Below the pieces are notes generated by a model. It worked only from the letters and a program-made list of their open reading frames with translations. It was not told where the DNA came from and searched no databases. From assembly GCF_003259695.1 (NCBI RefSeq), contig NZ_PZJH01000010.1, positions 1 to 52,037 on the forward strand: a stretch of DNA of 52,037 nt, in the 5' to 3' direction. How positions within the stretch are numbered: the first letter of the stretch is position 1; each line of letters opens with the position of its first letter. The translations under genes were made by a program, and so were the position numbers. This DNA comes from Macrococcus epidermidis. GTDB taxonomy: Bacteria > Bacillota > Bacilli > Staphylococcales > Staphylococcaceae. Below, in pieces: positions 44,892 to 52,037 of this stretch.

Positions 44892-45422
44892 ATGAGATTT
44901 ACCTGGGCAGATAGTCATCCATTGATGGCCGAATATTATGAGAATGAATGGGGTATTGCATCGCATGATGATGCGTATCTCTTTGAAATGCTTGTTCTTG
45001 AAGGTATGCAGGCAGGTCTTTCATGGCTGACAATATTGAAACGCAGGGAAGGCATACGTGCTGCACTCGATCAATTTGATTATCATAAAATCGCAAATTA
45101 TAATGCAGATGATTTTAATCGGCTGATGAAGTCAGATGCGATGATTAAAAATAAATTAAAGATTGGTAGTATCATTAATAATGCGCAGAAATTTATTGAG
45201 ATTCAGCAGGAGTTTGGTAGTTTTGATCGATACATATGGTCATTTACAGACTTTAAACCAGTGGTTACATATTTTGAAGAAGAAAGTTTAGTGCCTGCAG
45301 ATAACGCTTTATCTCAACAAATTAGTAAAGATTTGAAGCAACGTGGTTTTAAATTTGTCGGACCGGTAATAATTTATGGATTTTTAGGTGCAATAGGTAT
45401 CATTCAAGATCGATTACGTTAA
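44892..45422 (+). CDS. tag: DNA-3-methyladenine glycosylase I, zinc-ligand-free variant
   Basis: 176-aa base-excision glycosylase that removes 3-methyladenine. Core segments are intact: YENEWGIASHDD, catalytic Glu in LEGMQAGLSWLTILKRRE, and LKQRGFKFVGPVIIYGFLGA. Odd: the four zinc ligands of E. coli Tag (Cys4, His17, His175, Cys179) are all missing. The N-terminus reads RFTWADSHP, the His17 place is Tyr (YYENEWG), and the protein ends at IIQDRLR before the second pair. It is 11 bp from the methyltransferase gene and cotranscribed. Confidence 0.9.
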   Translation: MRFTWADSHPLMAEYYENEWGIASHDDAYLFEMLVLEGMQAGLSWLTILKRREGIRAALDQFDYHKIANYNADDFNRLMKSDAMIKNKLKIGSIINNAQKFIEIQQEFGSFDRYIWSFTDFKPVVTYFEEESLVPADNALSQQISKDLKQRGFKFVGPVIIYGFLGAIGIIQDRLR

Positions 45423-45433
45423 AGAGGTGTTAT

Positions 45434-46192
45434 ATGGATAGTAAAGAACTTTTTAGTGAAAAAGTAGAACAGTATCGGAATTCCAGACCTAAATATGCTT
45501 GTGCGTTAATGGATTATATGAAAGAAACTTTTTCAATTGATGAGACGACAACGATTGCTGATATCGGCGCGGGGACTGGTATATTCACTGAACTATTACT
45601 GGATTTAGGCGCAAAAGTTATTGCGATTGAACCGAATAGTGCGATGGCAGCACAACTCCGTCTGGCACTAAAGTGTAAAGAACTTGAAATACATGAACGA
45701 CCAGCAGAAAGTACAGAAATTGAATCTCATACCGTTGATATGATTACTGCAGCACAAAGTTTTCACTGGTTTGATCACGCTGCGTTTAAATCAGAATGCA
45801 GAAGAATATTAAAAGGGAATGGCCCGGTTTGTCTTGTCTGGAATACGCGTATAGAAGAAGCACCGATTAATGTAAAGACCGCAGAAATTTATTCAGCGTT
45901 CTGTCCAAACTTTAAAGGATTTATCGGTTATGGTGGTGGGGTACAGTATTCTGAAGAAAGTATCTCAGATTTTTTTGAAGGTCAATATGATAAGCAGTCA
46001 TATCAATTTCCATTAACATATGACAAACAAGGATTTATCGATCGTTCGTTATCCGCATCGTATGCTTTAGTGGAAGGCGATAGACAATATGATACGTTTG
46101 TAGAAAAGTTAGCGAACCTGTTCGATGCGTTCGCTGAAGATGGCAAAGTAATCGTGCCAAATGAATCAGTACTTTATTACGGAACAATATAA
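45434..46192 (+). CDS. Class I SAM-dependent methyltransferase
   Basis: 252-aa cytoplasmic methyltransferase. SAM motif IADIGAGTGIFTELLLDLGA near residue 40, acidic strand-2 end VIAIEPN, motif with AAQSFHWFDH. This FHWFD pattern is typical of the yeast Crg1/trans-aconitate methyltransferase-like branch; the substrate is unknown. AAGAGGTG before ATG 45434. Second gene after tag. Confidence 0.88.
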   Translation: MDSKELFSEKVEQYRNSRPKYACALMDYMKETFSIDETTTIADIGAGTGIFTELLLDLGAKVIAIEPNSAMAAQLRLALKCKELEIHERPAESTEIESHTVDMITAAQSFHWFDHAAFKSECRRILKGNGPVCLVWNTRIEEAPINVKTAEIYSAFCPNFKGFIGYGGGVQYSEESISDFFEGQYDKQSYQFPLTYDKQGFIDRSLSASYALVEGDRQYDTFVEKLANLFDAFAEDGKVIVPNESVLYYGTI

Positions 46193-46222
46193 ATTTACAT
46201 CTAATATTTATAATAAAAAATA

Positions 46223-46264
46223 AACACACTTTATCAGTTCAATAGATAAAGTGTGTTCTTTTTT
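46223..46264. terminator. Bidirectional terminator
   Basis: AACACACTTTATC and GATAAAGTGTGTT (13-bp stem) flanked by A and T runs, between the convergent methyltransferase and MFS genes. Confidence 0.9.
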
Positions 46265-46286
46265 AGTTATTTTGTTCAGACTAAAA

Positions 46287-47420
46287 TTAATCTCTCTTTA
46301 TGGACACAGCTAATCCTAAACAAATAATCGCAAATAAGATTGATAAATAAGGTGCAACAGACAAAGAGAATGTTTCTACAATAATACCACCAATTAACGC
46401 ACCAAATCCGATACCCGCATTTAATGCTGACATATTCCATGCCATGATAGTACTTGAATCACCTTCTACTTGCTTTATGATACCGATTTGAATGGCTGGG
46501 TTTGTTCCCCATTCAAAGATATTCCAGACAAGCATCACGAATAGTAATACGAAGTAAAATGGTAAAGCGATATTAAAGAAAAATAATGATAGCGTAAATA
46601 CAGATAAGGCGATAATCAACCATTGCTTACTACCAATTTTATCTGCCATCATCCCACCTAAACTTGTTCCCGCAATACTACCTAAACCACAAACAAATAA
46701 TAGAATAGAGACGTGTTGCAGCGTATACCCATGACTGATCATTAACGGGCTAATATAAGTAAACACGATATAGTTTGAAGCTAATATAAAGAATGTGATA
46801 CCAATATATTTTGCAGCTTCTTTAGGATACAGTAGTTTTGAATGTTTGTTTTCATCTTCCGCTTGTGCATTAATTTTATTTGGTAACTGAAGCATTAAGA
46901 GGAGGGTTGCAATAATACTTACTATAACAATCATCCAGAATGTCGCACGCCAACCGAACATTTCTCCGATTTTTGTGCCGAGAGGTACGCCAAATACATT
47001 AGCGCCACTAAATCCGATGTATACAAGACCTAACATTTTCCCGCGTTCTTCAGGTCTGCTTAATACTACGGTTAAAGCTAATAATTTCACGACAATGATA
47101 CTCGATGCCGCAGAAGCGATAATCCGTCCGATGACGATGACAGTAAATGTATCCCCAACCGCATTAATCGTATTTCCGATAATAAAGATAATCATGCTAA
47201 TGAGCAATATCCATTTCGGATTATATCTTTCGGTAAGTTTCACGAGGATTGGACCACAAATAGCAACCGTAAAAGCGTAGATAGTGACTAATTGACCGGT
47301 CAGTGATTGATTAATATTTAAATCATCACTGATAAGCGTTAAGATTCCTGCAACTACGAGTTCCACCATTCCAACAACAAAGATGCTAAGTATAAAAGTA
47401 AATAATTTAAGGCGTGTCAT
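46287..47420 (-). CDS. MFS transporter (arabinose-efflux/PbuE-like)
   Basis: 377-aa, 12-helix exporter. The start RLKLFTFILSIFVVGMVELV and the RPEERGKMLGLVYIGFSGAN region with GVPLGTKIGEMFGWRATF are typical of the DHA1 group including PbuE (purine efflux) and AraJ-like proteins. Substrate unknown. The frame extends to 47447 but AAAGGATC points to ATG 47420. Monocistronic. Confidence 0.88.
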   Translation of the reverse strand: MTRLKLFTFILSIFVVGMVELVVAGILTLISDDLNINQSLTGQLVTIYAFTVAICGPILVKLTERYNPKWILLISMIIFIIGNTINAVGDTFTVIVIGRIIASAASSIIVVKLLALTVVLSRPEERGKMLGLVYIGFSGANVFGVPLGTKIGEMFGWRATFWMIVIVSIIATLLLMLQLPNKINAQAEDENKHSKLLYPKEAAKYIGITFFILASNYIVFTYISPLMISHGYTLQHVSILLFVCGLGSIAGTSLGGMMADKIGSKQWLIIALSVFTLSLFFFNIALPFYFVLLFVMLVWNIFEWGTNPAIQIGIIKQVEGDSSTIMAWNMSALNAGIGFGALIGGIIVETFSLSVAPYLSILFAIICLGLAVSIKRD

Positions 47421-47542
47421 AATAGATCCTTTCAATATAGCGTGCATTAGAAATTATATCAGTAAAAATAAAAAAGTACATCCTTATGTTATCAGATGAA
47501 TAATTATGATAAACACTATACAATAAAAGAGAGGTGAGCATC

Positions 47543-47644
47543 ATGGGAGCAATACTTTCATTTATTGGCGATATATTTGCAGCAATAGCAACAAGTCTAT
47601 TACAACAAACAAAACAAAGCGAGGAGCATGACAATGAATTATAA
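47543..47644 (+). CDS. 33-aa small protein coupled to TPR gene
   Basis: GAGGTGAGCATC places ATG 47543 at ideal spacing. The peptide starts MGAILSFIGDIFAAIATSLL and ends in a charged, acidic tail (KQSEEHDNEL). The first 20 residues are hydrophobic or amphipathic with no basic start, unlike a signal peptide, and somewhat like phenol-soluble-modulin peptides. The stop (47642-47644) overlaps the TPR start (47634) by 11 bp, a translational-coupling layout. It is below usual annotation cut-offs; I do not recognise the family. Confidence 0.6.
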   Translation: MGAILSFIGDIFAAIATSLLQQTKQSEEHDNEL

Positions 47645-48263
47645 TGAACAAATCGATTTAGTATTTGAACAGTTTGAGAATGGGGATATTGAAGAGGCGA
47701 CAAAATTATTACAGGAAATTGGCAATCATATCAATCCAGGTGATGAAGATTACGCGGACTATCAATTAAATGCGGCATATATTTATGCAGCAGATAATCA
47801 CTTTGATAAAGCACGCGAATCATTAAATAACTTATTAAATTCTGAAGATGCAGAAGAACAACAAATGGCATATCATCAATTAGGATTAGTAGAAAGAATG
47901 GATGCAGAGTTTGATCAGTCGATTGCATACTTTAAGAAAGAAGCTGAATTAATCGATGCTAACTTTAGTGATGATACGATTAAACGATCTGTAAATTTAT
48001 ACGAGTTAGGATATGTACAATTATTAAATAATCAATATGATGAAGGGAAAGCGTCACTTGAAGCATCTTTAAAATTAGCTGAACAGTCAGAAGATGATTT
48101 AAGTATTGCGATTTCTAACCGTGCATTAGGTGAATTATATGCTGCACAGGAAGAGATGGATAAAGCTAAATCTTACTTCACAGAAGCGAAACGCTATTTC
48201 CGTAAAGATGGCGATGATATGGGTGTTGCTGAAATTGAAGCTTTAGAAGCGGCAATTTTCTAA
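47634..48263 (+). CDS. TPR-repeat protein, 209 aa
   Basis: All-helical protein with about five tetratricopeptide units (for example YQLNAAYIYAADNHFDKARE, AYHQLGLVERMDAEFDQSIA, LYELGYVQLLNNQYDEGKAS, ALGELYAAQEEMDKAKSYFT). Strongly acidic, no enzymatic domain. It is likely a scaffold or peptide-binding protein. GAGGAG with 7-nt spacing selects ATG 47634 rather than 47628. It is coupled to the small ORF upstream. Confidence 0.85.
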   Translation: MNYNEQIDLVFEQFENGDIEEATKLLQEIGNHINPGDEDYADYQLNAAYIYAADNHFDKARESLNNLLNSEDAEEQQMAYHQLGLVERMDAEFDQSIAYFKKEAELIDANFSDDTIKRSVNLYELGYVQLLNNQYDEGKASLEASLKLAEQSEDDLSIAISNRALGELYAAQEEMDKAKSYFTEAKRYFRKDGDDMGVAEIEALEAAIF

Positions 48264-48343
48264 AAATTCATTGTCAAAAGCGTTATAAAAGGTCATAATG
48301 ATAATGAAAAGGTTTTCATAATGGTTGACGAGGAGTGATTGGC

Positions 48344-48844
48344 ATGATTCAGGAACTAACAAAAGAACAACTTCAAGATGCTGTGGATCGAATTGCTGAG
48401 ATTTATTTAACAAATTTCGAAGATGCGAGAAGCCATAAAGAAATGGTTGCAAATATTTTAAAATACAGTGAAACACCAGGATTTAAAGCATTGATTAGTC
48501 ATCAGTTTGGTAATATCAATGGTTATTTGTATGGCTATCCGAGTGAAAGTAAACAATTTTATCGTGAATTAATCGATCGATATTTAACAGCTGATGAGAA
48601 AGAGAAATTAAATGGTGCATTTGAGATTCTTTCAATCGCTGTTGATAAGAGTAGCAAGCATAGCGGTATAGGAACGAAGTTACTTGCAGCACTTCCTGCA
48701 GGTAAATATTATTTAACAAGTGATGTACATGATATCGTTGCGAATACATTCTACTATAAGAATGATTGGCAACTGTTAAAAGGTAATATGCATTTACATC
48801 CAAGTATCCCTGATAAAAATTTATATTACAAAGAAGTAAAATAA
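48344..48844 (+). CDS. GNAT-like acetyltransferase, 166 aa
   Basis: Acetyltransferase-fold protein: LSIAVDKSSKHSGIGTKLLA resembles the GNAT motif A acetyl-CoA loop, and DIVANTFYYKNDWQLLKG the motif B region. The substrate is unknown. GAGGAG with 8-nt spacing selects ATG 48344 over the earlier GTG. It lies 80 bp after the TPR gene and may be cotranscribed, as no terminator is seen between them. Confidence 0.75.
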   Translation: MIQELTKEQLQDAVDRIAEIYLTNFEDARSHKEMVANILKYSETPGFKALISHQFGNINGYLYGYPSESKQFYRELIDRYLTADEKEKLNGAFEILSIAVDKSSKHSGIGTKLLAALPAGKYYLTSDVHDIVANTFYYKNDWQLLKGNMHLHPSIPDKNLYYKEVK

Positions 48845-48850
48845 AACTGT

Positions 48851-48882
48851 ATACCCAATCGAAATTATCGATTGGGTATTAT
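48851..48882 (+). terminator. Hairpin after GNAT-like gene
   Basis: Perfect 11-bp stem ATACCCAATCG with CGATTGGGTAT around AAATTAT; the T-tail is weak, so termination strength is uncertain. Confidence 0.65.
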
Positions 48883-49002
48883 TATGGTCTTTATTATTCG
48901 AATATTCAAAAAAATGAATGTTTTGAAATGGTATTTACACAGTAATTTTAGTGTGTTAATGTATAAATATTAATTTTTGTGAATAAAAAATGGAGGAACG
49001 TA

Positions 49003-50349
49003 ATGGAACAATATGATAAGAAGACCTGGAAGATAGGTCAGCTGAAATTTATTATTTTAAGTATTATCGGTATATTTTTATTTTTAACACCACTACAAGT
49101 TGATGGTAAGACGAGTTTGCCTGTGGCTGTACTTGCCAAGTGGTTTTTAAATGTACTGGGTAATACAACACCAACATTGATTTATAGTGTAATTATGATT
49201 TCGATATTATTTACATTTTATTTTAGTTTTATTAGTAAACCTAAATCATCTTATATTAATACTTTATTTAATGTGAATTGGATATGGTGCATTGTTAGGT
49301 TAATAGGTGCAGTATTTGCAACGATTGTTTATTTTAAAATGAATGTTCCTTTTGTTGATACAGAAGCCACAGGACAATTAATTTATTCTGGGTTATTGCC
49401 AACTTTAATTGCAGTCTTTTTCTTTGCAGGTCTGTTTTTACCATTTTTAATGGATTATGGTTTACTTGAATTTTTAGGACCGATGTTCTCAAAAGTAATG
49501 CGTCCGTTATTTACATTACCGGGACGTTCTGCAGTAGATAATTTAGCTTCATTTATCGGAGATGGTACAGTAGGTGTAATGATTACGTCGAAACAATATG
49601 AAGGGAATTTCTTTACACGTCGAGAGGCGACTGTTATTGCAACATCATTCTCAGTTGTATCGATTACGTTTGCGATAGTAGTGTGTGATCAAGTAGGGTT
49701 AATGAATCATTTCTTTGCCTTTTACGGGACAGTTATCGTATCATGCTTAATTGCAGCGATGATTATGCCACGTATCTGGCCATTATCAAAAGTGCCAGAT
49801 CAATATGCAGATGGCAGTACAGAAATTATTGATGAGACGACACCTGAAGGACATACGATTGTAAGTTATGGTTATCACAATGCGACAGTTAAAGCGATTA
49901 AAGCACCAGGATGGAAGCTGTTCTGGTTATCAGGGGTGAAGACTGTTGGGGATATGTGGTTTGCCGTATTACCTGTTGTAATGGCAATCGGAACATTAGC
50001 AACGATTGTCGCAGAACATACGAAGTTCTTTACATATATAGGGCTGCCGTTTGTACCTTTACTTAATTTATTGCAAATACCAGACGCAGTTGCTGCATCT
50101 GAAACGATATTAATTGGATTTGCAGATATGTTCCTGCCTTCAATTTTAATCTCAGATGTAAAGTCAGATTTAACACGTTTTATCATTGGTGCACTCAGTA
50201 TTTCTCAATTAATCTACTTATCTGAAGTAGGTGGGGTAATTTTAGGTTCTAAAATACCGGTCAGCTTACCGAAGCTATTTGTTATCTTTTTGATGAGAAC
50301 GATTATATGTCTTCCAATTATTACGCTTATGGCACATTTAATCTTCTAA
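49003..50349 (+). CDS. YjiH family membrane protein (nucleoside-recognition/Gate domain)
   Basis: 448-aa protein with about ten hydrophobic helices. The PLFTLPGRSAVDNLASFIGDG segment and GVMITSKQYEGNFFTRREAT are the conserved core of the Gate/nucleoside-recognition (SpmA/SpmB, YjiH) family. Transport substrate unknown. TGGAGG before ATG 49003 is preferred to the earlier GTG at 48979. Own terminator. Confidence 0.87.
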   Translation: MEQYDKKTWKIGQLKFIILSIIGIFLFLTPLQVDGKTSLPVAVLAKWFLNVLGNTTPTLIYSVIMISILFTFYFSFISKPKSSYINTLFNVNWIWCIVRLIGAVFATIVYFKMNVPFVDTEATGQLIYSGLLPTLIAVFFFAGLFLPFLMDYGLLEFLGPMFSKVMRPLFTLPGRSAVDNLASFIGDGTVGVMITSKQYEGNFFTRREATVIATSFSVVSITFAIVVCDQVGLMNHFFAFYGTVIVSCLIAAMIMPRIWPLSKVPDQYADGSTEIIDETTPEGHTIVSYGYHNATVKAIKAPGWKLFWLSGVKTVGDMWFAVLPVVMAIGTLATIVAEHTKFFTYIGLPFVPLLNLLQIPDAVAASETILIGFADMFLPSILISDVKSDLTRFIIGALSISQLIYLSEVGGVILGSKIPVSLPKLFVIFLMRTIICLPIITLMAHLIF

Positions 50350-50360
50350 GGTATAAAATC

Positions 50361-50397
50361 AAGCCCGAACTGTTTAAGCAGTTCGGGCTTCTTTTTA
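50361..50397. terminator. Terminator between convergent genes
   Basis: AAGCCCGAACTG and CAGTTCGGGCTT (12-bp stem) around TTTAAG, with CTTTTT on the plus strand. Confidence 0.92.
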
Positions 50398-50694
50398 TAA
50401 ACATTCATATATTTCTACCGACTCAAGTGTATGTTTAGTATCAACTGCAAACCAAATGGCATTCCAATCCTCTTGACTACGTTCAAACGCTGTGCGTGCT
50501 TCGTAATCAGCTATTGAATTGTAGAAAATATCTAGTACGATTGTCGTAGTTGTATCATTTGTTTGTCTATACATTTTAATATCAGTACTCGATGGCGTTG
50601 AATTAAATTTAGGATCCGCAGATACTTGAAACTTATGCATCAGTTCAGGTAGATATTCATTTTGAGTTGTGTAGGTGAATACAACTTTAATCAT
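50395..50694 (-). CDS. Hypothetical protein coupled to IsdG-like gene, 99 aa
   Basis: Soluble 99-aa protein. The pattern IKVVFTYTTQNEYLPELMHK with FYNSIADYEARTAFERSQED suggests a dimeric ferredoxin-like barrel related to ABM-domain monooxygenases, possibly a paralogous partner of the upstream gene. The Asn/Trp/His triad of IsdG is not seen. ATGA overlap with the upstream gene shows coupling. Function unknown. Confidence 0.7.
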   Translation of the reverse strand: MIKVVFTYTTQNEYLPELMHKFQVSADPKFNSTPSSTDIKMYRQTNDTTTTIVLDIFYNSIADYEARTAFERSQEDWNAIWFAVDTKHTLESVEIYECL

Positions 50695-51017
50695 TTACTA
50701 ACCTCTGTTTCAAGCTTTGCAATTACTATTTCTGAACCTAACATCGGTGATTCCTGTTTCTCAGATTCTGACTTATTACCACGTTGTGCGTGTGCTTTTT
50801 TAAATGCATCACTTGTTTTCCATGCTTCGAAATCTTCTAAAGTTTCCCACCATGTGTTTACATGTAGTTCGTCATATTCATCTAAATTCTGAATTGACCA
50901 AGTTTCGATTTTAGTAAATCCTTTTAGCTCTGTAATGTCGCCGCCTTTAGTAAACATTGGTGCCATTTTTTCAGCAAAACCTTTTTTCATTTTAATTCTA
51001 TTTGTTACGATATACAT
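50691..51017 (-). CDS. IsdG-family heme-degrading monooxygenase
   Basis: 108-aa ABM-fold protein. Asn6, Trp66 and His76 (TNRIK, FEAWKTSDAFKKAH) match the Asn7/Trp67/His77 catalytic triad of S. aureus IsdG/IsdI that opens heme to staphylobilin and frees iron. The spacing is identical. TAAGGAGG before ATG 51017. It sits between an SDR gene (12 bp) and a small gene (4-bp overlap), without a visible Fur box or Isd transport genes. Confidence 0.85.
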   Translation of the reverse strand: MYIVTNRIKMKKGFAEKMAPMFTKGGDITELKGFTKIETWSIQNLDEYDELHVNTWWETLEDFEAWKTSDAFKKAHAQRGNKSESEKQESPMLGSEIVIAKLETEVSK

Positions 51018-51029
51018 TATTTTACCTCC

Positions 51030-51746
51030 TTATTTTTTAATTGGGTTTGTCGCCCAGATTTGAGTGTGTTTAACAAATGTACGTCGATTTAATTTTAATT
51101 GGCTCACAATAACTTCAGCAACATCTTCAGGGTGTGTCATTGATTCAGGTTCAAGTGACGGTTCACCGATTAAGTCTGTTAGCACTGCTGAAGGGTGAAT
51201 AAGAAATGTACGGATATTATGCGGACGCATTTCTCGCATAAAGCTATCAGACATACCAGAAAGTGCAAATTTTGTAGCTGAATAAGCACTTGAATTGGCA
51301 TTAGCATTCACTGCTGACATAGAGCTCATATTAACGATATCGCCTTGACCTTGTTTAATCATGACTGGTGCTACTTCCTGCATAAAGCGGAATGGACCGT
51401 ATACATTTGTCTGGATGAGCTCATCTAATAACGCTTCTGATGTTTCTAAGAAAGGTGCATTTTTCATTACACCTGCGTTATTTACTAATATATCAATTCG
51501 CTCAAATGTTTCAAGAACATGTGCGACACATGATTTTATATCTTCTGCATTTTTATTATCACAAACAATTGCTGTCGTATCGATGTCGTATTGATCGAGT
51601 GTTGTGATAGCTGATTCTAACTTATCAAAGTTACGTCCGGTAATTGCGATATTTACGCCTTCCTGTGCTAAAGCTTTCGCAATTTCAAGACCGATACCAC
51701 TAGAACCACCTGTAATTAAAGCAACTTTTCCTTTTAATTGTTCCAT
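51030..51746 (-). CDS. Short-chain dehydrogenase/reductase
   Basis: 238-aa classical SDR with Rossmann motif TGGSSGIG near residue 13, NNAG, catalytic Ser in VNMSSMSA and YSATK. NADP(H) preference is suggested by the TGRN basic site after strand 2. The substrate is unknown. AAAGGAGG before ATG 51746. First gene of the three-gene minus-strand operon with the IsdG-like enzyme. Confidence 0.9.
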   Translation of the reverse strand: MEQLKGKVALITGGSSGIGLEIAKALAQEGVNIAITGRNFDKLESAITTLDQYDIDTTAIVCDNKNAEDIKSCVAHVLETFERIDILVNNAGVMKNAPFLETSEALLDELIQTNVYGPFRFMQEVAPVMIKQGQGDIVNMSSMSAVNANANSSAYSATKFALSGMSDSFMREMRPHNIRTFLIHPSAVLTDLIGEPSLEPESMTHPEDVAEVIVSQLKLNRRTFVKHTQIWATNPIKK

Positions 51747-51843
51747 TGTATTGCCTCCTTTATCTTCACGTTTATAGTAACAAAACTTGGTGGAAAGAGG
51801 ATAGTAATATGAATGATGATGCTTATTAAAGAAGGCGAGTGGT

Positions 51844-52037
51844 GGAATAGGTGCTAGTGTATGTCATCTTTTCCGAATACGCGTACTATCCGGCAAAGAC
51901 GGGCGGAAAATAGGTGAGAGATGTGTCATCTTTTCCGGATACGCGTACTATCCGGCAAAGACGGGCGGAAAATAGGTGAGAGATGTGTCATCTTTTCCGG
52001 ATACGCGTACTATCCGGCAAAGACGGGCGGAAAATAG
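51844..52037. repeat. 62-bp intergenic tandem repeat array, runs off the window
   Basis: Three copies, with TGTCATC at 51862, 51924 and 51986. Each unit contains a perfect stem CCGGATA-CGCGTAC-TATCCGG (51935-51955 in copy 2) inside an outer TTTTCC...GGAAAA pair. The first copy is the most diverged (CCGAATA, which breaks the stem). Noticeably richer in GC than the flanks. It reaches the window edge and may continue. Confidence 0.92.

Noticed and set aside
47543-48263. Rap-Phr type signalling pair
   Set aside because: The peptide is upstream instead of downstream, lacks a basic signal-peptide start, and the TPR protein is half the size of Rap.

Overview
The window is a low-GC Firmicutes chromosome segment, most likely Staphylococcaceae. 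The protein sequences read as relatives of Staphylococcus, and Macrococcus is my best guess. This rests on the protein flavour, the AT-rich codon use, strong GGAGG ribosome sites, frequent TTG/GTG starts, and the NiaR/NifS-like/NadBCA and thioredoxin-type ArsC arrangements. No rRNA, tRNA, insertion sequence, phage gene or CRISPR array was seen. Most of it looks like ordinary core and accessory chromosome, densely packed, with many bidirectional terminators between convergent genes.

Layout. 1-170: end of a 41-bp tandem repeat array. 189-5912: an unknown protein, then pyruvate phosphate dikinase with its regulatory kinase/phosphatase (PEP/pyruvate interconversion) behind CcpN-like sites, and an amino-acid permease. 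5955-9924: nitronate monooxygenase, a beta-propeller lipoprotein, a VOC protein and CorA. 9926-10780: a gene of unknown function interrupted by an in-frame amber codon. 10814-12700: three near-identical cold-shock cassettes on the minus strand. Each has its own sigma-A promoter, a long leader with a large conserved stem-loop, and a terminator. 12773-20362: transporters, a winged-helix regulator with its MFS target, an M20 peptidase and a four-gene minus-strand operon of small proteins. 20411-20612: a 61-bp tandem repeat array.

20739-24002 is an ABC transporter fused by overlaps to a NarL-type two-component system, resembling antibiotic-sensing Lnr (YfiJ-N) systems. 24117-28394 is a complete arsRDABC operon with two perfect operators and an extra 61-residue helix-hairpin-helix gene at the end. 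28790-33470 is a four-subunit acetoin-type 2-oxoacid dehydrogenase complex under a perfect cre palindrome. 33639-35081 is a sucrose-type PTS EIIBC with cre, promoter and a LacI-type operator. 35152-40175 is the de novo NAD module: niaR and a nifS-like gene diverging from nadBCA.

40242-51746 is mixed: a GNAT enzyme, a small AAA ATPase, a lactonase-like MBL hydrolase, a DUF402 protein, ChrA, an unusual Tag glycosylase lacking its zinc ligands, a methyltransferase, MFS and YjiH-type membrane proteins, a 33-residue unannotated ORF translationally coupled to a TPR protein, and an SDR/IsdG-like/unknown operon. 51844-52037 is a third tandem repeat family (62 bp) that runs off the window.

The items most worth following are the three unrelated intergenic tandem-repeat families, each built around inverted repeats; the conserved leader stem-loops of the triplicated csp genes; the amber-interrupted gene; the small ORF/TPR pair; and the ars-linked helix-hairpin-helix protein. 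I do not see a clearly new multi-gene defence or biosynthetic system.
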